In this document: piece by piece, positions 16,635-23,880 of the stretch | How positions within the stretch are numbered: position 1 is the stretch's first letter | Layout of the letters: the number at the start of each line of letters is the position of its first letter | DNA from: Melioribacteraceae bacterium | GTDB taxonomy: Bacteria > Bacteroidota > Ignavibacteria > Ignavibacteriales > Melioribacteraceae | Direction: 5' to 3' | Assembly: GCA_019638015.1 (NCBI GenBank) | Contig: JAHBUP010000002.1 | Location: 1 to 42,449 of the forward strand | Length of the DNA stretch: 42,449 nt | Translations under genes and position numbers: made by a program | Notes under the pieces: generated by a model | What the model was told of the DNA's origin: nothing | Seen by the model: only the letters and a program-made list of their open reading frames with translations | Databases searched by the model: none

Positions 16635-17090
16635 TTATCCTCCGGAAAGATTATGCATACCCTTTGTGCGTTGAATAAATAAAGTAATTGCAATCTGGTT
16701 TACATTTGCCATTCCGTTGAAGCGGTTCTGAAGTCTGAGAGCCTCATCAAATGATTTTTCCATAGCTGTATAGAAAACATCTTCATTTGGTGTCGGGGGA
16801 TTATCTTCCATGGGCTTCTCCAACTTTTGAACATCCCACGATACAACTATTTTGCTACCACGACTAACTGCTAGTTTTGTAACCATCAACTCATCATCTT
16901 TCTTAAACAGTTTTAATTGTTTGTGTAATTCGTCTGCTGCAAAGAGTGAGTATTCACTCGCTCCATCACCGTTTTGTATTGCATACAGATAATACTTCCC
17001 ATACTTGGAAGAACCTTCAACGCAGTCATTAAACAGAAGTTTAATCCTCGTTGGTTTGTTGACTTCCAGTTCCATTTTTGGACGTTCCAT
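16635..17090 (-). CDS. OB-fold-like putative ssDNA-binding protein
   Basis: The protein has 151 residues from the ATG at 17090, which has an ideal SD (AGGAGG, five bases away); an in-frame GTG two codons upstream is less likely. Residues about 15-90 have the strand pattern of an OB-fold (RIKLLFNDC, YGKYYLYAIQNG, KDDELMVTKL, SKIVVSWDVQKL), and the C-terminal third is helical. Its position between a Gam-like protein and RadC suggests an early DNA-metabolism role, such as single-strand binding. This is inference; no strict SSB signature or acidic tip is present. Confidence 0.5.
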   Translation of the reverse strand: MERPKMELEVNKPTRIKLLFNDCVEGSSKYGKYYLYAIQNGDGASEYSLFAADELHKQLKLFKKDDELMVTKLAVSRGSKIVVSWDVQKLEKPMEDNPPTPNEDVFYTAMEKSFDEALRLQNRFNGMANVNQIAITLFIQRTKGMHNLSGG

Positions 17091-17598
17091 TGACACCTCC
17101 TTTTAGTTTTATTGAAAATTTGTCTGCTGATTCAATCAGAGCGCATCCTTGCGGTACTTTCCCGCTCATTTTGTAAAATGCTTTGATCTTGCCTAGATCA
17201 GGTTTTACTACTTCGGGGGTTATAGAAGTTAGCTGAGATAGATTTGGATTGAGAAGAAAACTATCGAGATCCTCCACAATTAGTTTTTCGATCTGTTTAC
17301 GGCGTAGCAGCTGACCATGAGCTAGATCGATTGTTCTGACTGAAGTCTCTTGCTCATTCATAAAGACTTCGAGTTTTTTGGTAAGCCACTCAACTCTGTC
17401 ATTTAGTTTTGAACTCTTCGAAAGAGCCCATTCTTCAATGATTCTTTTTTCCTCTTCTGCCTGAAGCATTGTTTTGCTTATCTCACCCGATAGATTCGAT
17501 ATTTCACGAAGAACCATATCTACATGAGCTAACTGCAGCTTTTGCTCTTTCTCCTCAACTTCAATTAGCAGTTCATCCAAAAAGTTATCTTCTTTCAT
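17041..17598 (-). CDS. Gam-like host-nuclease inhibitor
   Basis: This 185-residue protein (ATG 17598; an in-frame GTG lies four codons upstream) has a long coiled coil at about 5-90. It then has the Gam-family stretch VRTIDLAHGQLLRRKQIEKLIVED, similar to the IxLPxGxLxxRKQ segment of Mu-type Gam proteins. Those bind DNA ends and protect them from RecBCD-type exonucleases. The tail is low-complexity (Gly/Ser/Asn). It overlaps the start of the OB-fold-like gene by 50 bases and is overlapped by a small upstream frame. The assignment is by motif and context. Confidence 0.65.
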   Translation of the reverse strand: MKEDNFLDELLIEVEEKEQKLQLAHVDMVLREISNLSGEISKTMLQAEEEKRIIEEWALSKSSKLNDRVEWLTKKLEVFMNEQETSVRTIDLAHGQLLRRKQIEKLIVEDLDSFLLNPNLSQLTSITPEVVKPDLGKIKAFYKMSGKVPQGCALIESADKFSIKLKGGVNGTSKNGTGSQQTNED

Positions 17599-17692
17599 TC
17601 TTATCCCCACCCGAGTAATTAATAATTAGCCATATAATAGCCTTGCCGATTACTACAACGGTCTGACAAATAAATTCTTTAATTGATTTCAT
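17585..17692 (-). CDS. 35-residue membrane peptide gene overlapping gam-like gene
   Basis: ATG 17692 is preceded on the minus strand by AAAGGA, eight bases away. It opens a 35-codon frame with one hydrophobic helix (TVVVIGKAIIWLIINY) and ends at TAA 17585-17587, 14 bases inside the Gam-like gene. The placement fits translational coupling between the amidotransferase and Gam-like genes. It is short, so it may be only a leader. Confidence 0.4.
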   Translation of the reverse strand: MKSIKEFICQTVVVIGKAIIWLIINYSGGDKNERR

Positions 17693-17706
17693 AGTTTGTC
17701 CTTTAT

Positions 17707-18606
17707 TTAATACTGAAATAGCTCTTCTTCACTTATCTCAAGTCCACATTGTTCACAACGATTAAAAAGTTTTCCCAGATGATATCTCGTTTGCTCTAAA
17801 CACCAGGGGCATTCGATTATCAGTTCATCGGTGTTCTTCTCTCTTCCAAAATAATGATCATGTGAAGTAAACCTGAATTGTCTGGGTGAATATTTTCGGT
17901 AGGATTCAACTCCTTCGGTTCCTATAACAAGTGAATGATTGTTTTTCATTTCATAGAAGTGAAAACCCTCTTCACCTAGATTAAATCCTCGATGAGAATG
18001 AGTCTTAAGTCTCATTCCTTCTTGCATTATTCTGCGTTCAGAGCAGAAATAAAGAATATCATTCTTCTCATCATAATAAAGATCAATTGGGTTATCCTTC
18101 TTTACAAGTGTCAGTTTATCCGGTTCATCTTTGCTGATAACGGCAAAAGCAAAACTGCCTTCAAGTTTATCGAAGACTCGTTTTATTTTATCACCTTTAC
18201 CACGGGAAGAGAGCACAGCAAGTATAGCTTCCGAATCAACTTCACCATCTCTCTGATTTTTTCCGAAGATTTCTTTATCATTATAAATGATCCCGTTATG
18301 AACAATACAAACACCTTGTTTTGTGAAGAGAGGATGATTGTTTTGATTGTTTTTGTTAGTTCCTTGAGTTGCGGCTCGTGTGTGTAATATCATCGATTTT
18401 GACAAATTGACATTTTGCCATTCTGACATCTTCACAAACTCAGATGACTTTACCGCAGCCTTCTGAACAATTAATTGTCCATTCTCAATAAACGCAAAAC
18501 CCGAAGCGTCACGACCTCGGGTTTCTAAAAGTGAAAACATTTCAGTTATACTTTCTTTGCTCGGACGTTTTTGGCCAAAGCAATAATATCCCATTATACC
18601 ACACAT
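17707..18606 (-). CDS. Stand-alone class II glutamine amidotransferase with zinc ribbon
   Basis: This 299-residue protein is a GlmS/PurF-type Ntn glutaminase. Cys2 (MCGIMGY) is the nucleophile, and RGRDASG (about 30-36), LHTRAATQG (about 74-82) and the NHP...CIVHNGIIYN segment (about 89-108) are the usual glutamine-binding motifs. It lacks the synthetase or isomerase domain of biosynthetic relatives. The C-terminus (about 264-286) has CPWC and CEQC, a likely zinc ribbon. Free-standing class II amidotransferases are known partners of phiEco32-type amidoligases, and such an enzyme is encoded two genes upstream, so it probably supplies ammonia or trims Gln for that ligase. An SD (GGAG) precedes the ATG. 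Confidence 0.8.
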   Translation of the reverse strand: MCGIMGYYCFGQKRPSKESITEMFSLLETRGRDASGFAFIENGQLIVQKAAVKSSEFVKMSEWQNVNLSKSMILHTRAATQGTNKNNQNNHPLFTKQGVCIVHNGIIYNDKEIFGKNQRDGEVDSEAILAVLSSRGKGDKIKRVFDKLEGSFAFAVISKDEPDKLTLVKKDNPIDLYYDEKNDILYFCSERRIMQEGMRLKTHSHRGFNLGEEGFHFYEMKNNHSLVIGTEGVESYRKYSPRQFRFTSHDHYFGREKNTDELIIECPWCLEQTRYHLGKLFNRCEQCGLEISEEELFQY

Positions 18607-18638
18607 GGTATTTTCTCCAAATTGTTTTTAGTAATTGG

Positions 18639-19244
18639 TTATGCTATGGCGAGTTCTTTTACTTCTGTGATCCGTTTGATAAGTTTTACTACAGTCTGTA
18701 AGTGATCTTTGCGGAGTGAATAACTGATACCGAGACGATTTGAGCCGATACCTTCGATTATTTTTAATTCCAAACCGTGAAGCAGAATAAACTCTTTTAC
18801 TTCTTCCATTAAATTTGGACTCGCTGATATCTGGTACTCATCACGGTCAATCAGTCCAAATAGATAGAGAGGATTATCAACTAGACCAACGCAGTCTCTA
18901 ATCTTCTGAAGAAGAAAATCATTTTTATTGATCTTCAATAGAGATTTATGATTGCATCTGTCTGATAACCAGCTTCTTGATAACTCGAGAATAAGTTTTC
19001 TATCAGAATCATATACATGAGGATTATCCGGTGAGTCATCATCATGCATATTTTCATAGCAGCTGCTGCATAATGGATCTCCCTCATCATCCCATTGCGT
19101 TTCATCGCGGGAAATTACTTCGTCACATCGGTTACAGTAATTATAGTTTTCCGAAAAACATTCCTCGCAATAGATCTCGTCATTAGGAGCTGTTCTTATC
19201 TGATGTGACTCTAATTCACATTGACATACACTGCACCTGCTCAT
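18639..19244 (-). CDS. LIM-like multi-zinc-finger protein in amidoligase operon
   Basis: The protein has 201 residues from the ATG at 19244, chosen because GGGAGG precedes it and because the ATGA overlaps the amidoligase stop. The first 70 residues hold a dense run of Cys pairs (CSVC, CEEC, CNRC, CSSC) typical of treble-clef or LIM-like zinc fingers. The rest (about 90-200) is a helical/strand domain without a known name. Sitting between an amidoligase and an amidotransferase, it could be the ligase's substrate, carrier or adaptor. That is conjecture. A transcription or recruitment factor is the alternative. Confidence 0.6.
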   Translation of the reverse strand: MSRCSVCQCELESHQIRTAPNDEIYCEECFSENYNYCNRCDEVISRDETQWDDEGDPLCSSCYENMHDDDSPDNPHVYDSDRKLILELSRSWLSDRCNHKSLLKINKNDFLLQKIRDCVGLVDNPLYLFGLIDRDEYQISASPNLMEEVKEFILLHGLELKIIEGIGSNRLGISYSLRKDHLQTVVKLIKRITEVKELAIA

Positions 19245-19957
19245 GCTGCCTCCCGGGAAATAAATCCCCAATTGGGGAGTATGTTTGAATTCCAATTAAG
19301 TTGTTTGGCTAGAAGAAGGTCTAATTCTTTCAATCCTTCCAGACAATCCTCCGGGATCTCAATGAAATTGTTTTTGAAGTTCTTTAGAAATGTTTGTGAA
19401 TGCTGGCGTCCTTTGATCTCAGAGAAATCCAGATTTAACTCAGTTGCTCCAAGTATAGCTAGCTTTGCCATTGTGAGTGTAACAAGAGTTGTTGAAGGAG
19501 ATAAGAGCCAGCTGCCTGGAGTGCGGTACTCAAAACCATGAGGTTGATTTCTGAATGACTTTCTTTTTCCATATCCGCATTTTTCTCTTTTAGTTCTTTG
19601 ATCTCTATCGTCAATACAATTGCTGAGCGAGTAAAGAACTGTATCAAGAGCGTTTATGATTTCAGGTTTGGGTTGAATTGAGAAATGGATATGTCCGCCA
19701 ATAGCATACTGATCTGAAAAATGACCGGATATAAACTCGAGATCTGGTTGTTTAGAATGACCATACTCGATGATTTGATAAATTTTTGCGGTGAGATCGA
19801 TAGGGGATTCAGAGAAGCCGGGGCGAAGCTCAGCGACAGACTCGCATCCATCTAATCCGAATGAAGAATTACTTTTGAAATAATTATGAGCATTAACAAA
19901 ACGACCGTTTAATCTGCAAACCAGTTCCGGATCGCAGCCGAGGGTGAAAGTACACAT
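19241..19957 (-). CDS. phiEco32-like COOH-NH2 ligase type 2 (amidoligase)
   Basis: This 238-residue glutamine-synthetase-fold ligase would join a carboxyl and an amine with ATP. Family hallmarks are LGCDPEL (6-12), GLDGCESVAELRPGFSESP (34-52), GGHIHFS (87-93) and GFEYRTPGSWL (141-151). These contain the acidic, Arg and His residues that bind metal and ATP in the GS fold. Members of this family occur in phages and often pair with class II amidotransferases, as here. They are proposed to make peptide-like tags or to modify cell-wall or protein substrates. Its stop overlaps the zinc-finger gene start (ATGA). Its SD lies inside a hairpin (see 19961-19989). Confidence 0.8.
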   Translation of the reverse strand: MCTFTLGCDPELVCRLNGRFVNAHNYFKSNSSFGLDGCESVAELRPGFSESPIDLTAKIYQIIEYGHSKQPDLEFISGHFSDQYAIGGHIHFSIQPKPEIINALDTVLYSLSNCIDDRDQRTKREKCGYGKRKSFRNQPHGFEYRTPGSWLLSPSTTLVTLTMAKLAILGATELNLDFSEIKGRQHSQTFLKNFKNNFIEIPEDCLEGLKELDLLLAKQLNWNSNILPNWGFISREAA

Positions 19958-19960
19958 ATA

Positions 19961-19989
19961 AGAACTCCTAGTTGTTAGACTAGGATTCT
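19961..19989 (-). promoter_or_regulatory. 5' hairpin that buries the amidoligase SD
   Basis: On the minus strand AGAATCCTAGT and ACTAGGAGTTCT pair over 11 bp with one bulged G and a six-base loop. The 3' arm contains the AGGAG that lies seven bases before the amidoligase ATG. The stem would hide the ribosome-binding site, which suggests translational control of the first gene of the operon. Confidence 0.5.
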
Positions 19990-20091
19990 TATACCAAATA
20001 TTTTCTAAGATCTATTTAAATTGGGTCAATAAATTCGCAATCGAGTAGATAACTTTAATAGATAACAAAGAATTATTATTTTGCTTCAAGA

Positions 20092-20134
20092 ATACCACCG
20101 CTATGTATAAATACATATTTATCTATGCGGGTAT
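20092..20134 (-). terminator. Imperfect hairpin at the 3' end of the RecQ-like gene
   Basis: ATACCaCCGC...GCGGGTAT arms with an inner ATAAATA/TATTTAT stem form a long imperfect hairpin that overlaps the RecQ-like stop codon. No strong U-run follows on the minus strand, so termination is uncertain. Confidence 0.35.
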
Positions 20135-23100
20135 CAACTCCTTAAACAATCATCAATCAAATCATCTCGCCCAAGGAAATAATTTTCAATAAATTGCCAT
20201 CTTAATTCGTCAGTAATTTCTGCTTGAAAAAAGTACGTCATTATTTCTACTGATCTCGAATGTCGTCGTTCAACATCTGTGACTACATTGTTTTGATAAG
20301 CTCGTTCACTTAAGGTTTTAATTTTTAGCGGATCATTTATACGGACAAATAATTGTGGTAAGTCACCTCCACTTAATTCATAAGTAGCCAGATCAAATAT
20401 TTCTAATAGATAAGCTAGTTTTACTTTACTCCGACTTGGGTGATCTTTATCAATTGAAACAAAACCTTGGTATTCAGTATTGCCTTTTCCAATTCCACCA
20501 AATTCCCTAGAGAACGAAGTTTTCATTTCAGATTTAACTCTGGTGAAAGCTGTATTAACTATTTTATATTTTACACTTTCTCCAATTTTTTTTAACTGAA
20601 TAAAGTTACTAGTTCTTCCATTAGATATACCTTTTTTCCCGAATGTATTTATATCACCATAAAAAACGATGAGTAAATCTGCTAATTTACGACATGTAAC
20701 TTCATTACCCAGCTGTTTCTTCAACTCTTTAATTAAATCATCTTTTGTAAAATACCTACCTATTAAATTTTCTGAAAACAAACATTTTTCTAAAGTTGTA
20801 ATGTAATTATCAAAAGATATTTGAGCTTCGTTTATCTCGACTTTAAAATGCAATGCAAGCTTTAGCATTGGATTTATATTGGGGAAGAGTTCTTTTTGAA
20901 AATATTTATGTTTAAGTTCTGGAAAACTCAGATCAGCAAAGTGTTTTTCCCATATTTTATCAAGATGAATTCTTAAATATTTTTTATTACTTGAATCTCC
21001 TCTTACCAATACGGCACCATTCGTCAGTGGTACTTTTTGTAATTCATATTGTTGATTTGGCAATACTTCACAAAATTCTCCAAAATATCTCATAAAAATT
21101 TTCATATACTCAGCTGTAGTCGCGCTGTAAACAACTGAGAATAAACTTTTAGGACGTACAATAATTATATTATATCCAAATTTAGCAAGTAAATCTTTTT
21201 CGATTACAAGTAGTGCGCTTTTCACTTTTTGTTCTGAGTTATTGTCTTTTGTGAAAATGTAATTAAAGTCTTCAATCGAGACTAACATGTTTCTATTTCT
21301 CTTAATCGAATATAGATCCCAAACCTTCTTTATAACTAAATTAACTTGATATTGTTTTAATGATGATAGCCCAAACAAGATTTTAGTATACTTAAGATCT
21401 TTTGGTGTAAAATCAATCTTTGCCTTACCTATAATATTTGGAGTTCTAGCAACACGCCCAATTTCTTGAACGTAGTCTGAAAGGGCCCCAGATGGTGCAT
21501 GGTGATAAACAACTTCAATGTCACTAATATCAACCCCCATCCCAAATGCTTTTGTTGCAAGAACAACTTTAGTATCTTTATCTTTAAAACTTGAAAGTGT
21601 TTCTTTTCGTTCTTCGGAATCTAATTCAGCATGGTATTTTTTAACGAATTGTTTTATGTTTTTATCTAATGTTGGAGCTATCGCTTCTATCTGACTAATC
21701 CAAGGAAAGTACAAAATCGATTTAATATTGTTATCCACAAATTCTTTAATGCGGTCCTTTGTTTTGTTTATTTTATCTAAGTCATGAGTATGTGTGTGAA
21801 ACTTATTGTACTCAAAGTGAATTTCGTTCCTAATAATGTTTCCTATATAAATTCTACAGTTTTGCATATTTAAACTGCCAATTGTTTCAAATACCATATC
21901 ATCATTACCATTGTACACAGCAGTAGCAGTTAAAGCAACAACCGGGAATCTATAAGTTTTTTGCTGATTATTGATTTTACCTTTGAGAGTATTCCCACGA
22001 CGTAGTTTTCTAATGTAGTTCCCTAAAAACCAATAGTCTACTCTAAAATCTCGACCCCAAGTGGTTACTAAATGTGCTTCATCGATTACTACTAAACCCA
22101 AATCGCGTTCACCAATGAAAGTTTTAATATCATATGATAATAACAACTCAGGTGACATGTATATTATACTAATTTCACCTGCTAATATTTCTTCAATTAT
22201 TTTTTCTCTTTCGATAAGAGAAAGATCAGAATTAAGAAATGCAACGTTTCTATATTTTCGATTATTTATAAGTGATATAACTTGATCTGCCATTAAAGCT
22301 TTCAGAGGTGATATAACAATGGTAACGGGTTTATTTTCATAATTTTCGGATAAATAGATAGCTGGTAATTGAAACAAGAGTGACTTACCAGCACCAGTAG
22401 GTGCCGTAAGGAAAATATCTTCAAATAGTAAATTTTGATTCGCCAGTTCATACTGATGTATAATATGTTCTACAACTGAACCTTGTGAATATCTTATTAA
22501 TTCGGATGAGGTATCGGGATCTTTGTAAATTTTTAATTCCTTAAATTTTGCTCCTTCACCCCAATGCTTTTCAAGCAAAATACTTAGTTCATCTCGCCAA
22601 TAGTCAGTAAAGTTTTCTTTTTTGGTAAAAATCTTAAAACTAAATCCATAAAAAGATAATAAATAAGTTATCGAATCATATTCGACAACATTTTTTTCTA
22701 TATGTAAGAAATTGTCATCTACTATTAGGATGAAATCACGTATTGATTCATTAAGAAATAATGAATACTTGAGCTTTTCGTATGTAGAGTCAGCTGCTAA
22801 AAATTGTATTTGTGGTAATTCTACATTATTAATTTCATTAATAGTTTCTGGTTCCAATTTTTCTATATAATCGCAAAAGTCATAACTATTTATCTTATAA
22901 TCTGATAGTTTTTCAGGGTAATCTAAATATTGTATACACTGATAACCACTTATTGTTTTACAATCTGCAAAAAACTTATTAAATAGTTCATCTTCAAGAA
23001 TTACCATATCGTTATCTATACTAGCTTCGATATCAGCAAATAATTTATTGTATTGATTTGGGTAGAAATCATATAAAGAGTTTGTAATTAAAGCAAATTG

Positions 23101-23397
23101 CACAGGGAATTGTTTAATAGTGTGGGAAGGTAGATGAAGAAATTCTTCGTATAGAATAAAAGAAACCTCATGTTGAGGCTGCGTTAAATAGCTTCCTAAA
23201 GACCAGAAGTTTTTTAATATGTAATCTAAGTCAATTCTTCGCTGCTCAGTTAACCAATAAAAATTTGAAACATTAGGAATCGTGCGGCCCATTTCACTTA
23301 AAAACCATGCTGGGTATCCCTTCATAATCAATACTATCGGTAATGAAGAATTAGCCTGAACTTCTTTTACGATTTTGTTAATGGAAGTTATTGTCAT
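20134..23397 (-). CDS. Large RecQ-like superfamily 2 helicase
   Basis: The protein has 1087 residues from ATG 23397 (SD-like AAGGGG; a GTG three codons upstream is less likely). An unassigned N-terminal region of about 300 residues precedes the helicase core. Core motifs are Walker A TAPTGAGKS near 332-340, SPLKALMADQV, DEAH at 439-442, ALTATA, and motifs V/VI ATKAFGMGVDISD and YVQEIGRVAR. The last 400 residues lack the canonical RecQ HRDC layout. Long RecQ-like helicases with extra N-terminal domains are common in defence islands (for example DpdF-type proteins), but no matching Dpd partners are present. It lies just downstream of decayed hsdR sequence on the same strand. Its substrate and role are unknown. 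Confidence 0.75.
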   Translation of the reverse strand: MTITSINKIVKEVQANSSLPIVLIMKGYPAWFLSEMGRTIPNVSNFYWLTEQRRIDLDYILKNFWSLGSYLTQPQHEVSFILYEEFLHLPSHTIKQFPVQFALITNSLYDFYPNQYNKLFADIEASIDNDMVILEDELFNKFFADCKTISGYQCIQYLDYPEKLSDYKINSYDFCDYIEKLEPETINEINNVELPQIQFLAADSTYEKLKYSLFLNESIRDFILIVDDNFLHIEKNVVEYDSITYLLSFYGFSFKIFTKKENFTDYWRDELSILLEKHWGEGAKFKELKIYKDPDTSSELIRYSQGSVVEHIIHQYELANQNLLFEDIFLTAPTGAGKSLLFQLPAIYLSENYENKPVTIVISPLKALMADQVISLINNRKYRNVAFLNSDLSLIEREKIIEEILAGEISIIYMSPELLLSYDIKTFIGERDLGLVVIDEAHLVTTWGRDFRVDYWFLGNYIRKLRRGNTLKGKINNQQKTYRFPVVALTATAVYNGNDDMVFETIGSLNMQNCRIYIGNIIRNEIHFEYNKFHTHTHDLDKINKTKDRIKEFVDNNIKSILYFPWISQIEAIAPTLDKNIKQFVKKYHAELDSEERKETLSSFKDKDTKVVLATKAFGMGVDISDIEVVYHHAPSGALSDYVQEIGRVARTPNIIGKAKIDFTPKDLKYTKILFGLSSLKQYQVNLVIKKVWDLYSIKRNRNMLVSIEDFNYIFTKDNNSEQKVKSALLVIEKDLLAKFGYNIIIVRPKSLFSVVYSATTAEYMKIFMRYFGEFCEVLPNQQYELQKVPLTNGAVLVRGDSSNKKYLRIHLDKIWEKHFADLSFPELKHKYFQKELFPNINPMLKLALHFKVEINEAQISFDNYITTLEKCLFSENLIGRYFTKDDLIKELKKQLGNEVTCRKLADLLIVFYGDINTFGKKGISNGRTSNFIQLKKIGESVKYKIVNTAFTRVKSEMKTSFSREFGGIGKGNTEYQGFVSIDKDHPSRSKVKLAYLLEIFDLATYELSGGDLPQLFVRINDPLKIKTLSERAYQNNVVTDVERRHSRSVEIMTYFFQAEITDELRWQFIENYFLGRDDLIDDCLRS

Positions 23398-23417
23398 AAT
23401 GAACACCCCTTATTAAA

Positions 23418-23549
23418 TTATGCCCACTCAGCAGCGATTAGTTCTGCTTGTTCTAAAACTGTTTTTGTTACTTTTTCTTCTTTAATTGGTGGATAACCAT
23501 TTTTTCTTAGAACACGTATGACTGTCAATCTAAACTTAGCTTGTACAGA
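23418..23549 (-). pseudogene. Decayed hsdR 3' end
   Basis: Read on the minus strand, 23549 to 23418 translates without a stop to [21 protein letters not shown]...[13 protein letters not shown] and then TAA. This closely parallels the C-terminus of the intact HsdR (SSRAKIMVLVKRTLSKYGYPP...VLKQAELFADYIVE). A one-base frameshift near 23550 links it to VFVEWAIGD upstream, matching TIDWTIRES of HsdR. It is the relic of a second type I restriction subunit placed just before the RecQ-like gene. Confidence 0.7.
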
Positions 23550-23647
23550 TCTCCTATAGCCCATTCAACAAAGACATTTTTCTTCATTGTATCAACTGAT
23601 TTGCCCCCCGATTTGTGTGCCAATAATAAGTTAGTTTTTTCCCTTTA

Positions 23648-23716
23648 TCAAGCATTGGCCAACTGATTAGGGATAAATGCTTCTGGTGCTGGTGGTCGAT
23701 ATCTCAATGAATCGTA
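23648..23716 (-). pseudogene. Transposase C-terminal remnant (DDE integrase-core type)
   Basis: The minus strand encodes YDSLRYRPPAPEAFIPNQ followed by a stop at 23648-23650. The phrase resembles the HSSLGYRPPAPEA tail common in IS3/IS481-type integrase-core transposases. The upstream frame is broken by stops. Only the last 20 or so residues are recognisable, and no inverted repeats were found. Confidence 0.5.
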
Positions 23717-23880
23717 CTCTTAATAGTTCTAAACGATTTTGAAGTAAACCCGTTCCAGTAGATCTATCATAATATTCTTATTCTAATATTGACATTATTT
23801 CTGCCTATATTTATGTTGAAGTTAAAATAATGTGATTCCAAAATAAATAGTAATTATTTTACTGAATCATCTTTCCTTTC

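Noticed and set aside
17992..18387. Plus-strand frame opposite the class II amidotransferase
   Set aside because: The minus-strand gene has a catalytic Cys and complete motifs; the opposite frame is low-complexity Ile/Phe-rich.
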